NCBI GenBank assembly: GCA_947501005.1
Contig: CANMTU010000001.1
Coordinates: 124,001 to 188,000, forward strand
Direction of reading: 5' to 3'
Length of the DNA: 64,000 bases
Source: an uncultured Erythrobacter sp.
GTDB lineage: Bacteria > Pseudomonadota > Alphaproteobacteria > Sphingomonadales > Sphingomonadaceae
A program made the position numbers and the translations under genes. Positions 8,086 to 16,774 of this stretch are shown piece after piece; the stretch's first letter is position 1, and each line of letters starts with the position of its first letter. Below the pieces are notes generated by a model. The model saw only the letters and a list, made by a program, of their open reading frames with translations. It had not been told where the DNA came from and did not search any database.

Positions 8086-9444
8086 TCAGCGGGCCACCCC
8101 GCCGGTCGGGGTCCGCGCAGCCGGGCGGGCGGCGGTCCGCCGCGCGTTCGCCGGTGCGATGCGCCAGACGGTGTTGGACACGTCATCCGCCACCAGCAGC
8201 GCCCCGCGCGGCGCGTCGTAGGTCACGCCTACGGGCCGCCCGCGCGCATTGCCGTCCTTGAGGAAGCCGGTGACGAGGTCGATCGGATCGCCGCTCGGCC
8301 GGCCGTTGCGGAAGGGCACGAAGACCACCTTGTAGCCCGAGGGATCGTTGCGGTTCCAGCTGCCGTGCTGGCCCACGAAGGCGCCCTCGCTGTACGGACC
8401 GCCCAGCCCCCCGCCGGTCGCGAAATCGACGCCCAGCGCCGCGACGTGCGAACCCAACGCATAATCAGGCGCCAGCGCGCGGCGCACCAAATCCGGTCGC
8501 TGCGGACGCACTCGCGGATCGACCGTGTCGCCGTAATAACTGTAGGGCCAGCCATAGAACCCGCCCTCGCGAACCGAGGTGAGATAGTCGGGCACGAGTT
8601 GCGGCCCCAGCTCGTCACGCTCGTTCACCACCGACCATAGCTGGTTCGTCTGCGGATTGATGGCGAGCGCGGTGGGATTGCGAAGGCCCGAGGCGTAGAT
8701 GCGGCTCGCCCCGGTGGCCCGGTCGATCTCCCAGATGACGGCGCGGTTTTCCTCCGCGTCCAGTCCGCGCTCTCCGACATTGCTGTTGCTGCCGATGCCG
8801 ACATAGAGGCGCGATCCGTCCGCGCTGGCGGTGAGTGCCTTGGTCCAGTGATGATTTATCTTGGACGGCAGTTTCGTCACTTCCGTCCCCGGACCGGGCA
8901 GGCTGGTCGCGCCCGGCGTATAGGGAAAGCTGACGAGGCTGCCCTGATTGGCGACGTAAAGCGTGTTGTCGACGAAGGCGAGGCCGTAGGGCGCGTCGAG
9001 CCCGTCGATAAAGGTCGTCTGCAGATCTGTCTGTCCGTCGCCGTCGCTGTCGCGCAGCAGGGTGATGCGATCGCCGCCCTCGACCGAGCTCTTGCCCTGC
9101 TTCTTGATGAAACCGGCGATGAGATCCTTGGGACGAAGCGCCGGGGCATGGCCGCCCGACCCTTCCGCCACGAGAATGTCGCCATTGGGCAGGACCAGCG
9201 TCTGGCGCGGGATCTTCAGATCCTTGGCGATCGGGGTGACGGTATAGCCTGCCGGAACGGTCGGCAATTCGCCGCCCCACCCCTCGGGCGTGGGGATGGT
9301 CATCGCCGGGACCAACGCATCGCTCTGCGTGGGGAGTTCGGGCCGGGCGCCGGTCTGTTCGATGGCGGGGTCGGACGAACGCTGGCAGGCCGAGAGGGAA
9401 AGCGCCGCGACGGTCGCCAGCGCAAGCGGGGGAAGGCGGGTCAT
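8086..9444 (-). CDS. PQQ-dependent sugar dehydrogenase lipoprotein (sorbosone dehydrogenase type)
   Basis: A probably periplasmic, lipid-anchored beta-propeller oxidoreductase of 452 residues. The N-terminus is a lipoprotein signal (MTRLPPLALATVAALSLSAC). The body has features of soluble glucose/sorbosone dehydrogenases, such as YASGLRNPTALAINPQT and the later GGGLGGPYSEGAFVGQHGSW block. The substrate is not predictable. The ATG at 9444 is chosen because the signal peptide starts there and GGAG precedes it; a longer frame to 9510 adds unrelated residues. The start overlaps the stop of the upstream DUF2231 gene (ATGA), so the pair forms an operon. Confidence 0.88.
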   Translation of the reverse strand: MTRLPPLALATVAALSLSACQRSSDPAIEQTGARPELPTQSDALVPAMTIPTPEGWGGELPTVPAGYTVTPIAKDLKIPRQTLVLPNGDILVAEGSGGHAPALRPKDLIAGFIKKQGKSSVEGGDRITLLRDSDGDGQTDLQTTFIDGLDAPYGLAFVDNTLYVANQGSLVSFPYTPGATSLPGPGTEVTKLPSKINHHWTKALTASADGSRLYVGIGSNSNVGERGLDAEENRAVIWEIDRATGASRIYASGLRNPTALAINPQTNQLWSVVNERDELGPQLVPDYLTSVREGGFYGWPYSYYGDTVDPRVRPQRPDLVRRALAPDYALGSHVAALGVDFATGGGLGGPYSEGAFVGQHGSWNRNDPSGYKVVFVPFRNGRPSGDPIDLVTGFLKDGNARGRPVGVTYDAPRGALLVADDVSNTVWRIAPANARRTAARPAARTPTGGVAR

Positions 9445-9875
9445 CGGGCATTCTCCAGCTTGGATCGACCATACGCGAAGTAGGCTGCGACGAACGCCAG
9501 CAACGTGCACACGACGGACAGAGCCACACCGAGCGTGCCGACCGAATGCCAGCCGTCACGCGCATGCTGGAAGGAATTGACGATCCCCAGCACCAGCATC
9601 GCGGCGACCACCAGCAGGTAGATCAGCCCGCCGCCCCGCGACCGGCGATGGCGGCCGAAGAAGAACCCGATCAGCGCCCAGGCAAAGACGAGGCCCGCGA
9701 ACAAGGCCGCGCCCGCGATCAGCCATTGGGCGAAATTGGTCCACTGGATTTCCGCCGTGTTGAGATAGGCGATATCCGCCGCCAGCGCCGACGCGTACAG
9801 CGCGACCGGAAAGGCGAGGAGGATGCCGTGCAGGGGCGCGGCGAACCCGGCGGAGCGCGGTGCGGCGTGATCCAT
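9441..9875 (-). CDS. DUF2231-family four-helix membrane protein
   Basis: A 144-residue integral membrane protein with four hydrophobic helices and the early motif LHGILLAFPVALY typical of DUF2231. Proteins of this family often sit beside PQQ or other periplasmic dehydrogenases and cytochromes, and a role in electron transfer to the respiratory chain is often suspected but not shown. Here it is coupled by an ATGA overlap to the downstream sugar dehydrogenase lipoprotein, which fits that idea. It is divergent from a sensor kinase gene across about 235 bases. Confidence 0.85.
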   Translation of the reverse strand: MDHAAPRSAGFAAPLHGILLAFPVALYASALAADIAYLNTAEIQWTNFAQWLIAGAALFAGLVFAWALIGFFFGRHRRSRGGGLIYLLVVAAMLVLGIVNSFQHARDGWHSVGTLGVALSVVCTLLAFVAAYFAYGRSKLENAR

Positions 9876-10109
9876 CTATCGAAATTCCTCGGGCAGACTG
9901 TGCATAGCGTCACAATGCTTGAAACGCGGGACGTTTCCGCGCGGGTGCACGAGGGGGCGAAACCGCCGGAGACGACGCGCCGCCTTTCCGCCGCGCCGGG
10001 CACGGGCGCATCCGCCGTTTGCCAATCGACAAACCGCGATTTGGCGGTAGATAATCGCGGGCGAACAGCGCCATGCAAGTCGGGCCACTGTTCCAGCGGG
10101 AGCGCGCGC

Positions 10110-11156
10110 ATGCAACGCCTGGCCAATTTCGACGTGACCCTGCAGTTCTCCTCCCGGTGGAGCCGGTTGAGCGCGCAATACGTGTTCGGTGCTTTCTGCG
10201 CGGCGGCCATGATCGGGTTGCGGACATTGATCGATGTCTGGGCGCCGACGTCGGCCCCCTTCGCGCTGATCTATCCCACCGTGATGCTGGCGACGCTGTA
10301 TGCCCATTGGCGCGCCGGGGTGACCACGCTGGTGCTGACCTTCGCTTGGGCGTGGTATTTCATCCTTCCGGCGCCGTCCTCGTTCGCGTTCGTCGATCCC
10401 ACCGATCCTTCCCGCGTGGCGCTGAACGCCTTTTGCTGCCTCGTCCTGATCGTGTTTGCCGAAGCCTTCCGCCGGGCGGCCCGGCAGACGCTGAACGAAA
10501 GCTCGCGGTCCGCATCGCGGCGGCTGCTGCTGCTGGCCGATCTCGAGCATCGTACAAAGAACAATTTCGCGCTCGTCGCCAGCATGCTGGAACTGCAGAA
10601 GCGGACCATCGCCGACCAGGCCCTGCACGCCCCGATCGACGATGCGGTCAGCCGGATCCGTACCTTCGCCGAAGCCTATTCCAACCTCGACGAGGAACAG
10701 TCCGAGACGAGCGACGTGCGGATCAAGCCCTATCTCGACGTGTTGCTGGACCGGCTGCAAGCGGCGGCGATCCCTGCCCATATCACCCTGGTGCGCGAGA
10801 TCGAGCCGTTGACCCTCGCCAGGGAGCATGCCGTCGCCATTGGCCTCTATGTCAACGAAGCCATCGCCAATTGCGTGAAATACGCCTTCCCGAACCGGGA
10901 GCGCGGGATCATCGGGGTGTATTTCCACGTGCGCGGCGGATCGTGGCGCCTCGTGATCGAGGACGATGGAGTTGGCCAGACGCAGAATGGGGGCAACGGG
11001 CTCGGCACGCGGTTGATGACTGCCTTTGCCCAGCAGGCGGAGGCTGTGCACCGTGCGCAATTGCATTCGCGCGGGTGCCGGGTGGAACTGACCCATGCGG
11101 CAGAAGGCTTCGATTGGCCGGGGCCGCGCGACCGGCAGGCAACGCAGGCCGGCTGA
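10110..11156 (+). CDS. DUF4118 membrane sensor histidine kinase (HisKA_2/HWE class)
   Basis: A sensor kinase of 348 residues. The N-terminus has about four membrane helices (residues 25-120), a DUF4118/KdpD-like sensor region. A HisKA_2 phospho-acceptor block EHRTKNNFALVASMLELQ follows, with H147, then an ATPase domain with NEAIANCVKYAFP and EDDGVG and GNGLGTRLM motifs. This class often feeds the alphaproteobacterial general stress response, but no PhyR, NepR or ECF sigma gene is next to it here. The ATG at 10110 has GGGAG about 8 bases upstream; the frame is open back to 9546 but that part is antisense to the DUF2231 gene. Confidence 0.9.
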   Translation: MQRLANFDVTLQFSSRWSRLSAQYVFGAFCAAAMIGLRTLIDVWAPTSAPFALIYPTVMLATLYAHWRAGVTTLVLTFAWAWYFILPAPSSFAFVDPTDPSRVALNAFCCLVLIVFAEAFRRAARQTLNESSRSASRRLLLLADLEHRTKNNFALVASMLELQKRTIADQALHAPIDDAVSRIRTFAEAYSNLDEEQSETSDVRIKPYLDVLLDRLQAAAIPAHITLVREIEPLTLAREHAVAIGLYVNEAIANCVKYAFPNRERGIIGVYFHVRGGSWRLVIEDDGVGQTQNGGNGLGTRLMTAFAQQAEAVHRAQLHSRGCRVELTHAAEGFDWPGPRDRQATQAG

Positions 11157-11170
11157 CACGCCGCGCGCCT

Positions 11171-11443
11171 TCAGGGTTCGGCTTCGGGATCGCCTGCCGC
11201 AGCCATCATGTCCATCTGGTTGCGGGCCGCCTCGCGGTCGCTTTCCGCCTCGAAGGCGACATCGAGGTCGGGCGCCTCGCCCAGCATGAACAGCAGCGAC
11301 CAAAGGGCGAAGCGCCGCCCACGATCCCGCTCCATCCCGAAATCGACCCGGATGCGTTCGAGGGCGGCGGGCATCGCCTGCGGATCGAGCGCGCCGGGAT
11401 CGCGGGTCCCGAAATAGCGCTGGAGAAGATCGTCGAGCGTCAT
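11171..11443 (-). CDS. Small conserved acidic protein, paralogue of the protein at 61047-61316
   Basis: A 90-residue protein with no cysteine, no membrane segment and an acidic C-terminus. I do not recognise a named domain. It is clearly related to the protein at 61047-61316: both begin with LDDLLQRYF, share a GLEEDRG/GMERDRG-like segment, then KRFALWS or RRFALWS and APDLDVAFE followed by DREAARN. Two copies, one in the chromosomal part and one in the accessory backbone, argue for a real gene. It is convergent with the kinase gene and upstream of nothing obvious, with the PfkB kinase gene 21 bases away on the same strand. Confidence 0.8.
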   Translation of the reverse strand: MTLDDLLQRYFGTRDPGALDPQAMPAALERIRVDFGMERDRGRRFALWSLLFMLGEAPDLDVAFEAESDREAARNQMDMMAAAGDPEAEP

Positions 11444-11464
11444 GGCGGCCCTGCGCCCGGCCCG

Positions 11465-12460
11465 TCAGCCGGTATGCTTTGCGACCAGCGCCTGCAGATC
11501 CGCCTCGGGCCGTGCGCCGATATGGCTGATAACCTCCGCCGCGCAGATGGCGCCCATCTTGAGGCAGCGTTCGAGGCTTTCGCCGCGCGAATGGCCGGTG
11601 AGGAAGCCGGCGGCGAACAGATCGCCCGCGCCGGTGGTGTCGATCACCTGCGCCACCGGTTCGGCGTCGACCTCGGCCCGCTCGCCATCCGCCAGCGCGA
11701 CCGCGCCCTTCGCCCCGCGCGTCGCCACCAGCACCGGCACCTTGCCGGTCAGCGCGTCCAGCCCGGCCTCGAAATCCTTTTCGCCGGTCAGCGTCGCCAG
11801 TTCGCCTTCGTTGACGAACAGGATGTCGATCTGGCCTTCCTCGATCAGGGCGCGGAAATCGTCGCCGTGCCGGTCGATCACGAAGCTCTCGGATGCGGTG
11901 AAGGCAACCTTGCGCCCCGCCTTGCGCGAGACTTCGATCGCCCGGCGCATGGCGCTGCGCGGTTCCTCGGGATCCCACAAATAGCCTTCGAGGTAGAGAA
12001 TGCCCGCGCTCGCAATGAGTTCGTCGTCCAGCGCGGCGGGGGGAAGATACTGGCTGGCGCCGAGAAAGGTGTTCATCGTGCGCTCGCCATCGGGCGTCAC
12101 GAAGATGAGGCAGCGCGCGGTCGGCGGATCGCCTTCGCGCGGGGCGGTGTCGAAATCGATGCCGACAGCGCGGATGTCGTGGGCGAAGATCTCGCCCAGC
12201 TGATCCTGCGCGACCTGCCCCACGAACGCGCACTGCGCGCCCAGCGCCGCCATACCGGCCAGCGTATTGGCCGCCGAACCGCCCGAGATCTCGGTCGCTC
12301 GGCCCATCGCGTTGTAGAGTTCCGTCGCCCGCTCGGTATCGACCAGAGTCATGCCGCCCTTGGCGAGGTCGAGATCGTCGATCAGATCGTCGTCGCAGGT
12401 CGCCATTACGTCGACGATGGCGTTTCCGATGGCGATTACGTCGTAGCGGGGTTCGGTCAT
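11465..12460 (-). CDS. PfkB-family kinase, adenosine kinase type
   Basis: A ribokinase-fold sugar or nucleoside kinase of 331 residues. The early segment DVIAIGNAIVDV and the GGSAANTLAGMAALG block are typical of alphaproteobacterial adenosine-kinase-like members. The C-terminal PfkB signature DTTGAGDLFAAGFLTG holds the anion hole and the catalytic aspartate. Adenosine is the most likely substrate by family resemblance, but related enzymes phosphorylate other nucleosides or sugars. The ATG at 12460 has GGAG 6 bases before it; an upstream extension to 12553 lacks family sequence. The small conserved protein at 11171-11443 may be co-transcribed. Confidence 0.9.
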   Translation of the reverse strand: MTEPRYDVIAIGNAIVDVMATCDDDLIDDLDLAKGGMTLVDTERATELYNAMGRATEISGGSAANTLAGMAALGAQCAFVGQVAQDQLGEIFAHDIRAVGIDFDTAPREGDPPTARCLIFVTPDGERTMNTFLGASQYLPPAALDDELIASAGILYLEGYLWDPEEPRSAMRRAIEVSRKAGRKVAFTASESFVIDRHGDDFRALIEEGQIDILFVNEGELATLTGEKDFEAGLDALTGKVPVLVATRGAKGAVALADGERAEVDAEPVAQVIDTTGAGDLFAAGFLTGHSRGESLERCLKMGAICAAEVISHIGARPEADLQALVAKHTG

Positions 12461-12564
12461 GCAGGCTCCGGTTTTACAGTTCGACCGGGGCCGGTAGCGG
12501 TTTGTCGCGTCGCTTGGAAGGGCGGCGTTGACTTGGCCTGACGAGGTGCGCAAGCGCTGCGGCG

Positions 12565-13251
12565 ATGTTGCGCCTGCCCACCGCCCTTGCCCTGTCGATC
12601 GCGCAGCTCGGCGATCCGGCGATCCTCAGGGTGCTGGCCAAAAGCCTTGCAATCACGCTGGCGCTGTTCGCGCTGCTGGGCGGAGTGATGCTTGTCGGGC
12701 TGTATCGCTACCTGTTGTCGCTGGATGCCGCGTTCAGCGTGGAATTGAGCGCGCTTGCGGCGGTGGTTCTGACCGTGATCGCCGGCTGGCTGCTGTTCCG
12801 CATCATTGCGCTGTTCGTGCTACAATTCTTCGCTGACGAGGTGGTGCTGGCGGTCGAGGCGCGGCATTACCCCCATGCGTTCGGAACGGCGCGCAAGGTC
12901 GGGCTGGGCGAGGAGTTTCGCGGCAGCGCGGGGGCCTTGCTGCGGGCGGTGCTCGTCAATCTGGCGGCGCTGCCCTTCGCCATTCTCCTGCTTGCCACCG
13001 GCATCGGCACCGCGATCCTGTTCTGGGCGGTCAATGCATGGCTGCTCGGGCGCGAATTGCAGGACATGGTGTGGCTGCGCCACCGCGCGGCAGAGGACGA
13101 AGGCCAGCCGCTGGGCGCCGCAACCCGCTTCGCCCTTGGCGGCATCGTCGCCGCCCTGCTGCTCGTCCCCTTCGCCAATCTGCTTGCCCCGGTCCTCGGC
13201 GCGGCGAGCGCCACTCACCTGGTCCACAGGAACCGTCCGGTCCATGCGTAA
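12565..13251 (+). CDS. EI24/CysZ-like membrane protein
   Basis: A 228-residue integral membrane protein with four or five hydrophobic helices (about 25-50, 65-90, 125-155 and 180-205). The layout and the FADEVVLAVEARHYP segment match the EI24 domain family (CysZ-like), which includes a sulfate permease but also many untested members. No cysteine-biosynthesis gene is adjacent, so sulfate transport is not assumed. The gene overlaps the downstream lipoprotein gene by eight bases, which suggests co-expression. Confidence 0.8.
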   Translation: MLRLPTALALSIAQLGDPAILRVLAKSLAITLALFALLGGVMLVGLYRYLLSLDAAFSVELSALAAVVLTVIAGWLLFRIIALFVLQFFADEVVLAVEARHYPHAFGTARKVGLGEEFRGSAGALLRAVLVNLAALPFAILLLATGIGTAILFWAVNAWLLGRELQDMVWLRHRAAEDEGQPLGAATRFALGGIVAALLLVPFANLLAPVLGAASATHLVHRNRPVHA

Positions 13252-13675
13252 GTCCCTTGCCGTCACCCTGCTGTCTCTCGCGCTGTCCGCCTGCGTTTCG
13301 GGGCCGGGACCGCAGCAATACCGCGTGCCGCCGCGCACCGCGCCGGGGCAAGTGCCGCCGCAGCGCCAGCCTTTGCCCAACGCGCCGGCGCGCGACGGTT
13401 TCATCACTCCCGAGGTCATGAACCGTCCGGGGCTGGAGGGGATCATCGGCAAGAACGCCACCGCGCTCGCCAACCTGCTCGGCCCGCCGCGCCTCGACGT
13501 TGCCGAGGGCGATGCGCAGAAGCTGCAATTTTCAGGGACGGCCTGCGTGCTGGATATTTACCTCTATCCGCTGCGACCCGGCGCCGAACCCAGCGCGACG
13601 CATGTCGAGGCCCGGCGGTCGAGCGACGGGCAGGACGTGGACCGCGCTTCGTGCGTGGCGGCTCTGCGGCGTTAG
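13244..13675 (+). CDS. Hypothetical lipoprotein
   Basis: A 143-residue secreted protein with a lipobox signal (MRKSLAVTLLSLALSAC), then a proline-rich linker (about residues 20-45) and a small folded part that includes the segment GIIGKNATALANLLGPPRLD and two later cysteines that could pair. That segment resembles the SmpA/OmlA-type assembly of small envelope lipoproteins only loosely, so I give no function. The start lies inside the end of the EI24 gene, eight bases before its stop. Confidence 0.8.
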   Translation: MRKSLAVTLLSLALSACVSGPGPQQYRVPPRTAPGQVPPQRQPLPNAPARDGFITPEVMNRPGLEGIIGKNATALANLLGPPRLDVAEGDAQKLQFSGTACVLDIYLYPLRPGAEPSATHVEARRSSDGQDVDRASCVAALRR

Positions 13676-13830
13676 GTCGAGTAGTCGAGTGGCGCCTCGG
13701 CGCCGCCCTGCAGTGGCAGTGGGCCATTTGGCGTTATTGCCGGAACGGGCATGTCGGCTTCGGACGGTTTGCGCCGCGTCGGCCGATGCCGTGGCCCGTT
13801 CCACCGATCGAGCGGCGATGCCGGTCGAGC

Positions 13831-13905
13831 CTAGCTATGCTCCCGACGGGCGGCAGCAAATACGGCGGCAGCGGCGGCGAACAGTCCGATGGCCAGCCTG
13901 CTCAT
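13831..13905 (-). CDS. Possible 24-residue hydrophobic peptide downstream of sufA
   Basis: A very short frame (start MSRLAIGLFAAAAAVFAAAR, then REHS) begins seven bases after the sufA-like stop on the same strand. It would make a single membrane helix with a basic end. The ribosome-binding site is weak and the alanine-rich sequence could arise by chance in GC-rich DNA, so this is only a possibility. Confidence 0.3.
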   Translation of the reverse strand: MSRLAIGLFAAAAAVFAAARREHS

Positions 13906-13912
13906 CCCGCGG

Positions 13913-14278
13913 TCAGACCATGAAGCTTTCGCCGCAGCCGCACGCGCCCTTGGCATTGGGGTTCTCGAACACGAACCCGGCGGAGAAATCGTCCTCCACC
14001 CAGTCCATCGTGCTGCCAATCAGGTAGAGCACGCTCGCCCCGTCGATGTAGAACACGCCGCCCGGGGTCTCGATCTTCTCGTCGAACCGGGCTTCCTCGC
14101 TGACGTAATCGACCGAATAGGCCAAGCCGGAGCAGCCGCGACGCGGGGTCGACAGCTTGACGCCGATCGCATCCTCGGGCGCCTTGGCCATCAGGTCGGC
14201 CACGCGCTGTTCGGCACGCTCGGTCAGCAGGACCGCGGCCTTGGGGGCGGGGCGGGCCTTGGTGTCGGTATCGGCCAT
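13913..14278 (-). CDS. sufA: HesB/IscA-family iron-sulfur assembly protein (SufA-like)
   Basis: An A-type Fe-S carrier or scaffold of 121 residues. The three conserved cysteines are present: C49 in PRRGCSGLAYS and C113/C115 in the C-terminal GACGCGESF. It is the last recognisable gene of the suf operon and its start overlaps the stop of the MIP18-family gene (ATGA). The ATG at 14278 is used because the frame's earlier start at 14344 lies inside the neighbour. The A-type family includes SufA, IscA and ErpA; the operon position favours SufA. Confidence 0.92.
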   Translation of the reverse strand: MADTDTKARPAPKAAVLLTERAEQRVADLMAKAPEDAIGVKLSTPRRGCSGLAYSVDYVSEEARFDEKIETPGGVFYIDGASVLYLIGSTMDWVEDDFSAGFVFENPNAKGACGCGESFMV

Positions 14279-14790
14279 CACAGCATCCCCAGTTCGAGGC
14301 GCGCCTCGTCGGTCATCTTGTCCGGACCCCAGGGTGGATCCCACACGAGATTGACCTCGGCATCGCGCACGCCCGGCACGCTGGCTGCGCGCAGTTCGAC
14401 CTCGCCCGGCATGGTTTCGGCGACCGGGCAGTGCGGTGTGGTCAGCGTCATGGTGACGGTAACGTCGCTCTCGTCGTCGACCTCCACCCCGTAGATCAGG
14501 CCGAGATCGTAGATGTTGACCGGGATTTCGGGATCGTAGATCTCCTTCAGGGCAGCGATCACGTCCTGCTGCAACTGCCCGCCGGCGCCGGTCGTGCTGT
14601 CTGCCTCGGGCTTCTTCTGCAGAAAACCTTCGAGATAGTCGCGCTTGCGTTCGAGTTTCGCGCCTGCGCTTTCCTCCGGCTCCACCGCGTCCGACACGCG
14701 GGCGCGCGGCGGCTTGGCGGGCATCTGCGTTTCCGCCTCGAAGGGCGAGGGGGCGGCGATGAAATCCTTGTCTGTCGTTTCTTCGCTCAT
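14278..14790 (-). CDS. sufT: MIP18/DUF59 iron-sulfur assembly protein (SufT-type)
   Basis: A 170-residue protein with a variable N-terminal extension (about 1-70) and a C-terminal MIP18 domain carrying YDPEIPVNIYDLGLIYG and the conserved TTPHCPVAE with C121. Such proteins act as auxiliary Fe-S maturation factors, often named SufT or PaaD-like. It overlaps sufS upstream and the sufA-like gene downstream, both by ATGA, as expected for co-expression with the suf machinery. Confidence 0.9.
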   Translation of the reverse strand: MSEETTDKDFIAAPSPFEAETQMPAKPPRARVSDAVEPEESAGAKLERKRDYLEGFLQKKPEADSTTGAGGQLQQDVIAALKEIYDPEIPVNIYDLGLIYGVEVDDESDVTVTMTLTTPHCPVAETMPGEVELRAASVPGVRDAEVNLVWDPPWGPDKMTDEARLELGML

Positions 14791-16004
14791 CCGAAGATCC
14801 TTTGCGTGCGTTCGATGCCGCGCATCAGGGCGGCGATATCGCTTTCGTCCGAGTAGAGCCCGAAACTGGCGCGGGCCGTGGCCGGGACGCCGAGATGTGC
14901 CATCAAGGGCTGGGCGCAGTGATGGCCGGCGCGGATTGCGACGTTTTCCTCGTCTAATATGGTGCCGAGATCGTGCGGGTGAACCCCCTCCATCTCGAAA
15001 GAAACGATCCCGGCACTTTCCTCCGGCCCGAACAGGCGGACCGAGTTGAGCCCGCGAAGTTCGTCCCGCAATTGTTTCGCGAGGCCGGCCTCGTGGGCGA
15101 ACAGGCGATCCGGGCCGAGCGCGTCGACATAGTCGATCGCCGCGTGCAGCGCGATCGCCTCGGTGATCATCGGGGTGCCGGCCTCGAAGCGCTGGGGCGG
15201 CGGGGCGTAGGTCGATTTCTCGAAGGTGACGCTTTCGATCATCGCGCCGCCGCCGTGATAGGGGGGCATGGCATCGAGCAGGTCTTCGCGCGCCCACAGC
15301 ACGCCGATACCGGTCGGGCCGTAAAGCTTGTGGCCAGAGAAGGCATAGAAATCGCACCCGAGCGCCGGCAGGTCGAGCGTCATGCGCGGTGCGGACTGAC
15401 ACCCGTCGAGCAGCAGCTTGGCCCCGACCGAATGGGCAAGGTCCGCCGCCCGCCGCGCGTCGAGCACGCTGCCAAGAACGTTGGAAACATGCGCGAGGCT
15501 GACCAGTTTTGTACGCGACGTTAGCAGCGTTTCCAGCGCGCCGAGATCGATCCGCCCGTCCTCGGTCAGCGGGCAGACGTCGATCACCGCGCCGGTCTTC
15601 GCCGCCACCAATTGCCACGGCACGATGTTCGAGTGATGCTCGAGCATGGACAGGACGATCCGGTCGCCCTCGCGCAATTGCGTCATCCCCCATGTCATCG
15701 CGACGAGGTTGATCGCCTCGGTCGCGCCGCGCACGAAGACGATCTCGTTCTCGCTATCCGCGCCGACGAATTCCGCCACGCGCCGCCGCGCGGCCTCGTA
15801 GCCCAGGGTCATCTGCGCGCTGCGGCTGTAGACCCCGCGATGCACGGTGGCGTAATCCTCGCCCAGCGCGCGGGCCATCGCATCGATCACCGCACGCGGT
15901 TTCTGCGCGGTCGCGGCGGTATCGAGATAATGCCACGGCGCACCGTCGGCAGTAACGAGGCCGGGGAAATCGGCCTTGCGCGACAGGGTTTGCATCACGT
16001 TCAC
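14787..16004 (-). CDS. sufS: Cysteine desulfurase SufS
   Basis: A PLP enzyme that takes sulfur from cysteine and passes it on as persulfide for cluster assembly. The 405-residue protein has the PLP lysine K226 in FSGHKLYGPTG, the LEHHSNIVPW segment and the catalytic cysteine C363 in RAGHHCAQPLM, all typical of group II desulfurases. The annotated start is a GTG at 16004 that overlaps the sufD stop; an ATG nine bases in (15995) could be used instead. No sufE or sufU gene is seen in the window, so the sulfur acceptor is either elsewhere or supplied directly by SufBCD. Confidence 0.95.
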   Translation of the reverse strand: MNVMQTLSRKADFPGLVTADGAPWHYLDTAATAQKPRAVIDAMARALGEDYATVHRGVYSRSAQMTLGYEAARRRVAEFVGADSENEIVFVRGATEAINLVAMTWGMTQLREGDRIVLSMLEHHSNIVPWQLVAAKTGAVIDVCPLTEDGRIDLGALETLLTSRTKLVSLAHVSNVLGSVLDARRAADLAHSVGAKLLLDGCQSAPRMTLDLPALGCDFYAFSGHKLYGPTGIGVLWAREDLLDAMPPYHGGGAMIESVTFEKSTYAPPPQRFEAGTPMITEAIALHAAIDYVDALGPDRLFAHEAGLAKQLRDELRGLNSVRLFGPEESAGIVSFEMEGVHPHDLGTILDEENVAIRAGHHCAQPLMAHLGVPATARASFGLYSDESDIAALMRGIERTQRIFG

Positions 16005-16774
16005 AGATGCAGGTCCAGCTTGTCGAGCGCGACGCGCAGCAGGCGGTCATGCGCCTCCTCGTCATCGGCCAGTGCGACCAGCGCATCGCCGATGAACGCC
16101 TGCACCAGCAACCGGCGCGACAGTTCGGGCGAGAGCCCGCGCGTCGCCATGTAATAGCGCGCCGCCTCGTCGAGCTGGCCGACGCTGGCGCCATGCGCGC
16201 ATTTCACGTCGTCCGCGAAGATTTCGAGCTGCGGCACCGCATTCACGCTTGCCCCCTTCTCCAGCAGCAGGCCCTTGAAGCTCTGCGCCGCATCGGTTTT
16301 CTGAGCATCGCGCACCACGTCGATCCGGCCAAGGAAATTGCCCGTGCCCCGGCCCCAGTGGACGCTGCGGACCACCTGGTTGCTGGTCGCCTCGGGTTCC
16401 TCATGCGCCACGCGGGTGACGAATTCGCGCGTGGTGTCGCGCCCGCCCACGGTGATGCCGCCAAGCTCGAAATGGCTGCCGCGTGCGAGCGTCGTGACCA
16501 CCTCGATCCGGCCAAGCCGCCCGCTGGCGATCACGCCGAACAATTCGCAGCGTGCGCCTTCGCCCAGCTTGACGCGCAGGCGGCGCAGTTCGGTGGCGTC
16601 GCTGGGGCCATCCGTATCCGCGATGACCAGGCATTCGCGGTAAGTCTGGCCCGCCGGCACGTCGATATTGCGCCAGTCCTCGAACGCGCCGGTGTCGAGC
16701 GCCTCCAGCGCCTCGACATCGGAATATCGCCATTCCTCGTGGCGACGGGTGGGGAGGATAATCGCCTCGGTCAT
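16001..16774 (-). CDS. sufD: SufD, short form
   Basis: A component of the SufBCD scaffold. It is 257 residues, much shorter than the roughly 420 of the Escherichia coli protein: the N-terminal helical part is reduced while the beta-helix core and the C-terminal segment with FADDVKCAHGASVGQLDEA are intact. Such short SufD proteins are, to my knowledge, common in this bacterial group, so I do not call it truncated. It overlaps both the hypothetical gene upstream and sufS downstream. Confidence 0.9.
   Translation of the reverse strand: MTEAIILPTRRHEEWRYSDVEALEALDTGAFEDWRNIDVPAGQTYRECLVIADTDGPSDATELRRLRVKLGEGARCELFGVIASGRLGRIEVVTTLARGSHFELGGITVGGRDTTREFVTRVAHEEPEATSNQVVRSVHWGRGTGNFLGRIDVVRDAQKTDAAQSFKGLLLEKGASVNAVPQLEIFADDVKCAHGASVGQLDEAARYYMATRGLSPELSRRLLVQAFIGDALVALADDEEAHDRLLRVALDKLDLHL

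Noticed and set aside
10073..12541. 822-codon plus-strand frame over the kinase and PfkB genes
   Set aside because: It lies antisense to the clear PfkB kinase and out of frame with the sensor kinase; no domain is seen.
16001..16774. SufD as a truncated gene
   Set aside because: It is short, but the core and C-terminus are intact, both ends overlap their neighbours and short forms fit the group, so it is taken as a natural short SufD.
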